Part shown: piece after piece, positions 1 through 5,072 of the stretch
How positions within the stretch are numbered: the stretch's first letter is position 1
Layout: every line of letters starts with the position of its first letter
Origin: Dehalococcoidia bacterium
GTDB taxonomy: Bacteria; Chloroflexota; Dehalococcoidia; GIF9; AB-539-J10
Length of the DNA: 9,539 nt
Direction of reading: 5' to 3'
Assembly: GCA_023128875.1 (NCBI GenBank)
Contig: JAGMDB010000143.1
Location: forward strand, 1 to 9,539
Made by a program: the position numbers and the translations under genes
Notes under the pieces: generated by a model
What the model was told of the DNA's origin: nothing
Seen by the model: the letters and a program-made list of their open reading frames with translations, nothing else
The model's database searches: none

Positions 1-287
1 ACTTTGTCCGCTTAGCGAGGGATAGCCAGGCGATTAGACGTGATGGTTCCACAGCACTATCTCTGTGTAGTGTGGCCTGTGGTAGGTATGATGGGTTTTG
101 CGTGGCTGGAAATGAGCTGTGGGATTATGCCGCTGGCATCCTGATTGTAACTGAGGCGGGGGGTAAGGTTACTGATTTCAATGGAGAGTCGTTCCATCTC
201 AATAGCGATAGGAACGAGGTGCTGGCAACTAATGGGAGGATTCACGAGGCTGTGTTGAGGTCTTTCAGATGTGAGGAAGCGACATAA
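1..287 (+). CDS. Inositol monophosphatase family protein, C-terminal part (5' end outside window)
   Basis: This is the last 94 residues of an enzyme whose start lies upstream; the frame is open from base 3 and stops with TAA at 285-287. Visible motifs are those of the Mg2+-dependent IMPase/FBPase-like phosphatases: an R-x-x-G-S-T-A-L segment, then A-C-G-R-Y-D-G-F, then the second family signature W-D-Y-A-A-G followed by V-T-E-A-G-G. In this family the Asp of the W-D motif is a metal ligand, and the E-A-G-G segment closes the active site. Members are soluble and cleave inositol-1-phosphate, fructose-1,6-bisphosphate, PAP or related sugar phosphates; the fragment does not decide which. The complete protein would be about 260 residues. 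The HD-domain gene follows 45 bp downstream on the same strand, so the two may be co-transcribed. The family call is firm and the substrate is unknown. Confidence 0.9.
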   Translation, partial: FVRLARDSQAIRRDGSTALSLCSVACGRYDGFCVAGNELWDYAAGILIVTEAGGKVTDFNGESFHLNSDRNEVLATNGRIHEAVLRSFRCEEAT

Positions 288-332
288 ATTCCTGCCTCTT
301 TTAGACACTGCAGATGAATTTGAGGCTTATAG

Positions 333-1358
333 ATGTTTTCTTCGCCCATATCTTATAAAGAAATTCACAAAGAACTGGAAGAGCTCGTGATGGAGACCTT
401 TGGTCTTTGGGATGAAAATCGAGTTGCGTTCCGCTGGAGACATTATCTTCCTAATCATACATGTCGCGTGCGTTCTATGTGTATTGAACTGGGCAAACGT
501 GAAGGTGGGAATTTGATTGAACTTGAATTTGCAGGAACGTTGCACGATATCACAAAGCCCTATGATGGCGTTATCTTGAGAGACAAGGAAGGCGAAAGGG
601 CCGTCGATGAAAACGGATTTTGGAAGAACGAGGTCTTGATGCCTGCTCGAAGCAACATAGTTACTGCACTTTACGATAAATATGGCCTTTACGGTTCTAT
701 CCATCATATTTCCGGCGCTTTCATAGCCAGGAAAATCCTGGAAAGCTATGGATTGGATCAGGAATTTATAGGTAACGTTTGCTCGATTATCAAGGCTCAT
801 GTAAAGCCTTTGAGCCTCACATCCGAACAATTGGATAGCATTTACACCAAGATCGAGAGTCAGATTATTTACGATGCGGATACGATGGATGCTAACCTCG
901 GCTACGTGGCCTTTTTCCGAAACGTACATATTCACGCCCATCGTGCAATTCAGCGTGGAGGGTTTGATATGGAAGAATACATTGACAGCATGGGGGAATG
1001 GGTTGAATGGAGCCAGAGCGTTGCTGCGAGCCTTTTCACCAAATCAGGGCGTGAAATGGCGAAAAAAAGGCAAGAGCGGAAATACCATCTTTGCCAGGAG
1101 CTTATTAAAGAGAAGGAGAATTTTGCCTTGAATATGAAATATGGCATGCTAGGTGTCATCGATTATCTTGTGGCTCAGACAGCCGATCCAGACTTTGTCG
1201 AAGAGCTAAGCCACCTTCAAGATAGATGGATACCTGAAAGAAGAAGGTGGATTGGGGGGGGTAGCCGTACTGTTGACTGCGATGCTGCAAAACAGAGCTT
1301 GTCACGGGTGATTGACTTTTGCCAAACCATCAACTTAGAATATCGGGGCAAGACGTAA
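333..1358 (+). CDS. HD-domain metal-dependent phosphohydrolase-like protein
   Basis: A 341-residue soluble protein without signal peptide or membrane segment. The N-terminal half shows an HD-superfamily metal site: His42 in N-H-T-C-R-V, the paired His71-Asp72 in G-T-L-H-D-I-T-K, His124/His125 in S-I-H-H-I-S-G, His156 in K-A-H-V-K, and an Asp in Y-D-A-D-T-M-D (181-186). HD enzymes hydrolyse phosphate esters such as nucleotides, (p)ppGpp or cyclic dinucleotides; no second domain narrows the substrate. The C-terminal part, from about residue 220, is helical, charged and unrecognised. The ATG at 333 has a weak GAGG about 7 bases upstream; ATG at 390 is an alternative start that keeps the HD site. 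An 8-G run at 1254-1261 lies near the 3' end and could be phase-variable or a sequencing error. No functional link to the downstream cassettes is evident. Confidence 0.8.
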   Translation: MFSSPISYKEIHKELEELVMETFGLWDENRVAFRWRHYLPNHTCRVRSMCIELGKREGGNLIELEFAGTLHDITKPYDGVILRDKEGERAVDENGFWKNEVLMPARSNIVTALYDKYGLYGSIHHISGAFIARKILESYGLDQEFIGNVCSIIKAHVKPLSLTSEQLDSIYTKIESQIIYDADTMDANLGYVAFFRNVHIHAHRAIQRGGFDMEEYIDSMGEWVEWSQSVAASLFTKSGREMAKKRQERKYHLCQELIKEKENFALNMKYGMLGVIDYLVAQTADPDFVEELSHLQDRWIPERRRWIGGGSRTVDCDAAKQSLSRVIDFCQTINLEYRGKT

Positions 1359-1409
1359 GAGGCAAAAGGAGAAGGGTGATATATTAAGGCAATCGGACCT
1401 GAAAACACA

Positions 1410-1581
1410 TTGAAGGGCTAGAGATAATATTATGAATAGTGTAAACTAGATTAGAGGGGATAGGGCTATGAACTTAGCCTGTAGGGTAGTGGAAAGCTAA
1501 GATGAGGAGGTAAGGCATTGTAAATAGTATGGATATATATGGTTCACAGCAAATAACGGATAGTTCTAAAAAGGAGGTAAG
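1410..1581 (+). promoter_or_regulatory. Conserved leader of SBP-1 (duplicated upstream of SBP-2)
   Basis: The 223 bp between the HD gene and SBP-1 contain about 172 bp that recur, with small indels, at 6627-6803 in front of SBP-2. Shared blocks include an AT-rich GAGATAATATTAT stretch, GTAAACTAGATTA, GATAGGGCTATG, TTAGCCT, GATGAGGAGGTAAGG and ATTGTAAATAGTATGGATAT. A small stem, GGCTA (1464-1468) with TAGCC (1475-1479), is kept in both copies while its 6-base loop differs. A possible -10 box TATTAT lies at 1428-1433 with no good -35 in this copy; copy 2 has TTGCAT 16 bp upstream of TATTAT. Conservation outside the coding region suggests promoter plus 5' UTR function, but no known riboswitch class was recognised. 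Recent duplication alone could also explain the similarity. Confidence 0.5.
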
Positions 1582-1585
1582 ATGA
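1529..1585 (+). CDS. Possible 18-codon leader ORF overlapping the SBP-1 start (ATGA)
   Basis: ATG at 1529 opens a frame reading MDIYGSQQITDSSKKEVR and ends in a TGA that overlaps the SBP-1 start codon as ATGA, an arrangement typical of translational coupling. The strong GAGGAGGT at 1504-1511 is 17 bases upstream, which is rather far. The second leader holds the same 18-codon frame with the same ATGA overlap (6751-6807). All seven base differences between the two copies change the amino acid, so the peptide sequence itself is not visibly under selection. It may be a coupling ORF, or chance preserved by duplication. Confidence 0.25.
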   Translation: MDIYGSQQITDSSKKEVR

Positions 1586-3312
1586 AGAAAAGAAGGAATT
1601 TGCTTGCTCTGGTTGGGACAGTGATATTGCTGCTGGGGTTGTTGGCTCCGATGATGCAGTGTGCTCCGGCAGCGGAAGAGGAGATGACTCCTCCGCCGGA
1701 AGAAGAGGTAACTCCTCCATCAGAGGAAGAGGTGACCCCTCCGACGGAAGAAGGGGAAATAAAGTATGGCGGCAGGTTGAATGTTGGGTTCACGACGCCT
1801 CAGGATACCTTAACTATGGACATGAAATTGATGTGGACAAACTGGGGTTGTCTCTACTTGATGCTAGTCTATGATAATTATGCACTTTATGGCATAAATC
1901 CTGATACTTATTCACACATCCCATCATTGGTGCAGAGCTATGAGGTATCAGAAGATGGGAAGACGTGGACATTGCATCTTGTTGAGAACGCGACATGGCA
2001 CGATGGCGTGCCGTTTACAGCAGAGGATGTGGCATTTACGTTCGAATATTTACACGACACACCGGGATGGGGTGGCCACAATAAGGATTGGGAGGAAGTC
2101 GAGATTATCGATGATTACACGGTCAAAGCCGTGAATGCTGTCGGGCTTTCGACTGCCTATGCTCCCGGCTGGTGGAGGTGGGATCCCGTAATTCCCAAGC
2201 ACATTTTCGAGCCCTATAAGGATGACATACTGTCATTTAGAAATGAGGAATCAATTGGGACAGGAGCATTTAAGCTAAAAGAATTCAAAACTGGCGAGTA
2301 CATGTGGTTGGTTGCTAACGAAGATTATTGGGGTCAGAGGCCGTATGTGGATGAGGTGGTTTTCAGGAACTACGGAACTGAGGAAACCCTGCTTATGGCG
2401 TTACAATCAGGCGAAATAGATGTGTTTGGTGGCGGGGGCATTTCGCCATTTTCTCTTGAAGATGTACAGGCGAACCCGGACATCAATGTTGAGATGATGC
2501 CGGGGCTTGGGGAGGCTTATTTGGCATTTAATCTTCACCCCGACGGGCCATTACAGGACAAGGCTGTAAGACATGCTATTGCCTATGGCATAGACCGTGA
2601 CAGGATTATAGAGATGGCGTATGTGGGATATGCAGAGAGAATCGATTCCTGGTGCTATCCCGAGAGCCCAATGCATAAGCCGGATTTACCCCAATACGAG
2701 TATAATCCTGATAAGGCTAATGAGATCCTGGATGGAGCTGGATATCTGGACACGGATGGAGATGGGATAAGGAATGACCCGACCACAGGGAAGAACCTTG
2801 TCTTTAACCTGGCGACCTCATCATCATCGACTGACTACGTTAAGACGTGTACTCTGATTAATGAGATGCTTCCGGCGATAGGCATAAAGACTGAGTTTTC
2901 AGCAATGGACCCTGACACCTATCTGGATTATCTCTATAACCCGGTGTCTGATAAACTAGAGATATTCGTGTACGTTGAAGACCCGTCCCCCGATCCATGG
3001 TCAGATTGGGTGTGGCAGGAAGATGTTGGTTGGGACGCTGGAGGAGAGTGGTGGAACCCAACTTACTGGAGTAACCCTCGCTTCAATGAACTGTGGGTGG
3101 CTAACTCCTGTGCGAAAACCCTGGAAGAAAAGAAGGCGATTCTATACGAGATGCAGGAACTCATGGCTGAGGAGTTGCCACGTATCTTCCTGGCCAGGGG
3201 GGAAATCATTACTGTTTACAGGACTGATAAGTTTGAGGGCTGGGTAAACGAAATAGGCGGACCTGTATCGTGGTTGAATGACTGGAGCATCCTGAGAGCG
3301 CACCTGAAATAA
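1582..3312 (+). CDS. ABC transporter substrate-binding protein, family 5 (SBP-1)
   Basis: A 576-residue exported binding protein of the SBP_bac_5 (DppA/OppA/NikA) family, which captures peptides, metal chelates, sugars or other small ligands outside the membrane and hands them to an ABC permease. The signal peptide has K-K-R-R at residues 2-5 and a hydrophobic stretch to about 22. Cys27 could be a lipid anchor, but the preceding M-M-Q is a poor lipobox; A28-P-A30 is an alternative signal peptidase I site. Residues 31-58 are a linker with three 8-residue repeats of the type x-T-P-P-x-E-E-E. The binding domain runs from about 60 and includes V-S-E-D-G-K-T-W-T (122-130), W-H-D-G-V-P-F-T-A-E-D-V (139-150), G-T-G-A-F-K-L (226-232) and V-R-H-A-I-A-Y-G-I-D-R (329-339). 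An acidic, calcium-loop-like D-T-D-G-D-G-I-R-N-D lies at 390-399. AAGGAGGT sits 4 bases before the ATG. No permease or ATPase gene is present, and MttB-1 follows after 256 bp. Family certain, ligand unknown. Confidence 0.93.
   Translation: MKKRRNLLALVGTVILLLGLLAPMMQCAPAAEEEMTPPPEEEVTPPSEEEVTPPTEEGEIKYGGRLNVGFTTPQDTLTMDMKLMWTNWGCLYLMLVYDNYALYGINPDTYSHIPSLVQSYEVSEDGKTWTLHLVENATWHDGVPFTAEDVAFTFEYLHDTPGWGGHNKDWEEVEIIDDYTVKAVNAVGLSTAYAPGWWRWDPVIPKHIFEPYKDDILSFRNEESIGTGAFKLKEFKTGEYMWLVANEDYWGQRPYVDEVVFRNYGTEETLLMALQSGEIDVFGGGGISPFSLEDVQANPDINVEMMPGLGEAYLAFNLHPDGPLQDKAVRHAIAYGIDRDRIIEMAYVGYAERIDSWCYPESPMHKPDLPQYEYNPDKANEILDGAGYLDTDGDGIRNDPTTGKNLVFNLATSSSSTDYVKTCTLINEMLPAIGIKTEFSAMDPDTYLDYLYNPVSDKLEIFVYVEDPSPDPWSDWVWQEDVGWDAGGEWWNPTYWSNPRFNELWVANSCAKTLEEKKAILYEMQELMAEELPRIFLARGEIITVYRTDKFEGWVNEIGGPVSWLNDWSILRAHLK
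1684..1755 (+). repeat. Three tandem 24-bp units encoding the x-T-P-P-x-E-E-[EG] linker of SBP-1
   Basis: Residues 35-58 of SBP-1 are MTPPPEEE, VTPPSEEE and VTPPTEEG, three imperfect 24-bp units. The paralogue SBP-2 has only one unit (VTPPPEEG, 6906-6929). The 16-residue difference in protein length, 576 against 560, is exactly two units, and no other indel is needed to align the two proteins. The repeat lies in the flexible linker between the export signal and the binding domain. Confidence 0.85.
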
Positions 3313-3365
3313 GCATTAAATAAACACAGTGGGGTAGTATTCCCTGGAACAACTCTGGGTTTCTA

Positions 3366-3427
3366 AGTGGTGATGATGGCAGGAAAGGCTTCTAATTGAG
3401 GAAGCAGCAGGAGCCATCATCACCGCT
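3366..3427 (+). repeat. 15-bp inverted repeat, hairpin after SBP-1
   Basis: The left arm AGTGGTGATGATGGC (3366-3380) pairs with the right arm GCCATCATCACCGCT (3413-3427). Fourteen pairs are Watson-Crick and one is G-U. The 32-base loop can itself form a small stem, GCTTCT with GGAAGC. The right arm is followed by CTTGCCATTTTG rather than an uninterrupted T run, so a classical intrinsic terminator is doubtful; a leaky terminator or an RNA stability element is more likely. Confidence 0.7.
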
Positions 3428-3478
3428 CTTGCCATTTTGTGGGAAGAGGTAATTCTAGCATCTCTTTGAGCCGCAGTG

Positions 3479-3500
3479 GGCTGCCTGGCAAACGGTAGCT
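3479..3500 (+). repeat. Second short hairpin in the SBP-1/MttB-1 spacer
   Basis: GGCTGCC (3479-3485) can pair with GGTAGCT (3494-3500) across an 8-base loop, using two wobble pairs. In the second spacer the same stem is GGCTGCC (8653-8659) with GGTAGCC (8668-8674), with one wobble pair replaced by G-C. The changes preserve pairing, which gives modest support for a real RNA stem. Confidence 0.4.
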
Positions 3501-3520
3501 ATCCTGAAACATTTATGTGC

Positions 3521-3568
3521 TTTGTTACGGGGCTTTCATAGAATACCGAGAATTGGAGAATTACAAGA
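3521..3568 (+). promoter_or_regulatory. Common upstream element and ribosome binding site of MttB-1
   Basis: The roughly 50 bases before the MttB-1 ATG align with the bases before MttB-2 (5021-5072) and MttB-3 (8694-8745). The pattern is T-G-[CT]-T-A-C, a pyrimidine-rich segment, A-[CT]-A-[CG]-[CA]-G-A and then the Shine-Dalgarno. MttB-1 has only GGAG (3555-3558), 10 bases before its ATG, where the other two have GGAGGAGG, so it may be translated less strongly. The shared block shows that all three genes descend from one ancestor that included its ribosome binding region. Confidence 0.5.
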
Positions 3569-4993
3569 ATGAGTAAACCCAGGATAAGTTTTTTGTCAGA
3601 CGATGAGATAGAGGCTATTCATAATGCTTCACTGCAGATTTTGACAAAAACGGGCATGAAAGTTATGAGCCAGGAGGCTTTGCAGATACTGAAAAAGGCT
3701 GGAGCAAAGGTCGACCACGAGGCAAACCACGCAACCATTCCCGGAGCTCTGGTTGAAGAGGCATTGAGCAGAGTGCCGAAGACCATAACATATGCCGCTA
3801 GAAATCCAGACAACGACTTCGTGCTGGATAAGCAAACACCACACTTCACCACAACGGGAATGCCCGCTTTCATACTCGATGGGGAAACTGGCGAGCGACG
3901 AAATTCAACGACCGAAGACCTGGCGTGCTATACGAGAATAGTCGATTACCTCAAGAACGTTCATTCTGCCTGGCCATCGATGGTGACCACCGACATGCCG
4001 GGGCCTATGCAATGCTTGATGGAGTTCATCACCGTTGTAAGAAACACGGCAAAGCATGTAGAGCATGAAGCGCTGAACGCTCGGGATGCTCGATACCAGG
4101 TTGAAATCGCCACCGCCATCGTTGGCAGTAAGGAACAACTCAAGGAAAGGCCCATTATCTCAGCAGTTCAGTGCGTCTTTTCCCCTCTCACATACGAAAA
4201 GGGCATGATAGAGGGCGCAATGGAGTATGCCAGAGCCGGTGTCCCGGTTGTAGTAATGCCAATGCCCCTGGCTGGAACAACTGGCCCTGTCACATCGGCA
4301 GGTAATATGGCTCTTAACAATGCCGAATTTCTGGGCGACCTGGTGATTCTAGAGTTTGTCAATCCTGGAGCGCCGGTGGTGTATTCACCGGGCGTTGGCG
4401 CCGTGAATTTCAAAACTGGGTACCATAGATGGGCACCAGAGAGCAGCCTTATGCACCTGGGCCTGAATCAGTTGGTGCATCATTACGACTTGCCAAGCGA
4501 GATAGGCGTTATGGGCGGTGGTTCGAAGCTGCTGGATGCGCAGGCAGGTTATCAAAAAGCTATCTCACTCATAACAGCATTGCTAATGGCCCCTGATATC
4601 GCTCTCGGCTTGGGAGGGCTGGGAGGATGCATATGTCCAGAGACTCTCACCATCGACAATGAGATTATTGATTACGCCTTAAGATATATTGAGGGGCTTG
4701 AGGTGAATGATGATACTTTAGCCCTGGATGTGATTGACAAAGTTGGCCCTGGCGGCCACTTTTTAGGCGAAAAACATACGTTACAACATTTCCGAGAGGG
4801 CTGGATGCCTGAGATCACCGATATGGAGACATTCGAAATATGGGAGAAAAAAGGGTCTAAATCGATTGCTCAAGTAGCCAAGGAAAAGACAAAGGAAATA
4901 CTGGCTACACATAAGGTTGAGCCTGTACCTGACGATGTTGAGAGGGAGATATCGCGTATTTTGAAGAGAGCCGAGGCGGAATTATTGAAATGA
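3569..4993 (+). CDS. MttB-superfamily corrinoid-dependent methyltransferase, non-pyrrolysine (MttB-1)
   Basis: A 474-residue cytoplasmic protein, close to the usual 470-495 of the trimethylamine methyltransferase (MTTB) family. Recognisable features are the start S-K-P-R-I-S-F-L-S-D-D-E-I, I-P-G-A-L-V-E-E-A-L at 57-66, Y-A-A-R-N-P at 75-80, the turn P-M-P-L-A-G-T-T-G-P-V-T (231-242), N-P-G-A-P-V-V-Y (265-272), S-K-L-L-D-A-Q-A-G-Y (319-328), I-D-N-E-I-I-D-Y (362-369) and V-G-P-G-G-H-F-L-G-E-K-H-T-L (392-405). Family members form a TIM barrel and move a methyl group from an amine to Co(I) of a partner corrinoid protein. Classical MttB uses pyrrolysine read from an in-frame UAG; none occurs here, which places it with the MtgB-like branch acting on quaternary amines. 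The substrate is unknown. It follows SBP-1 by 256 bp and precedes MttB-2 by 79 bp. No corrinoid protein gene is nearby. Confidence 0.9.
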   Translation: MSKPRISFLSDDEIEAIHNASLQILTKTGMKVMSQEALQILKKAGAKVDHEANHATIPGALVEEALSRVPKTITYAARNPDNDFVLDKQTPHFTTTGMPAFILDGETGERRNSTTEDLACYTRIVDYLKNVHSAWPSMVTTDMPGPMQCLMEFITVVRNTAKHVEHEALNARDARYQVEIATAIVGSKEQLKERPIISAVQCVFSPLTYEKGMIEGAMEYARAGVPVVVMPMPLAGTTGPVTSAGNMALNNAEFLGDLVILEFVNPGAPVVYSPGVGAVNFKTGYHRWAPESSLMHLGLNQLVHHYDLPSEIGVMGGGSKLLDAQAGYQKAISLITALLMAPDIALGLGGLGGCICPETLTIDNEIIDYALRYIEGLEVNDDTLALDVIDKVGPGGHFLGEKHTLQHFREGWMPEITDMETFEIWEKKGSKSIAQVAKEKTKEILATHKVEPVPDDVEREISRILKRAEAELLK

Positions 4994-5020
4994 GCCAGAA
5001 TTGGGATGATATCTTAACTG

Positions 5021-5072
5021 TTTTGCTACAGAGCTTTTATGAAATACAGAAGATTGGAGGAGGGCCAAAAGA
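5021..5072 (+). promoter_or_regulatory. Common upstream element and strong RBS of MttB-2
   Basis: Within the 79-bp gap after MttB-1, the last 52 bases match the blocks preceding MttB-1 and MttB-3. GGAGGAGGG at 5056-5064 is 8 bases before ATG 5073, a strong Shine-Dalgarno. None of the large spacer hairpins is present here, so MttB-2 is probably read through from the MttB-1 transcript. Confidence 0.5.

Larger units (their letters stand above)
3313..3568 (+). promoter_or_regulatory. Structured SBP-1/MttB-1 intergenic region
   Basis: This 256-bp stretch has no convincing gene but is closely matched by 8487-8745, the spacer between SBP-2 and MttB-3. Shared blocks include TGGAACAACTCTG, GTGGTGATGATGGCAG, CAGGAGCCATCATCACC, TTTTGTGGGAAGAGGTAATT, CAGTGGGCTGCCTGGC and ATCCTGAAACATTT. 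It holds the inverted repeat 3366-3380/3413-3427 and a second hairpin at 3479-3500, both kept in the other copy. The likely role is post-transcriptional: partial termination, mRNA processing or stability between a highly expressed binding protein and its enzyme. Sequence identity from recent duplication is an alternative explanation. Confidence 0.55.

Noticed and set aside
327..941. 204-codon minus-strand frame opposite the HD gene
   Set aside because: It lies wholly antisense to a gene with clear HD motifs, and its product has no recognisable domain or ribosome binding site.
3413..3445. Classical intrinsic terminator after SBP-1
   Set aside because: The stem is strong, but the loop is long (32 and 43 bases in the two copies) and no uninterrupted T tract follows, so it is listed as a hairpin without a terminator call.
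3366..3460. Possible cobalamin riboswitch, suggested by CAGGAGCC near 3408 and 8583 and by the corrinoid context
   Set aside because: The fragment only faintly resembles the B12 box; the conserved core segments of that riboswitch class (GGGAA, GGTG-AA-TCC and CCGC-ACTG type blocks in order) are absent, and CAGGAGCC falls at the start of the inverted-repeat arm.
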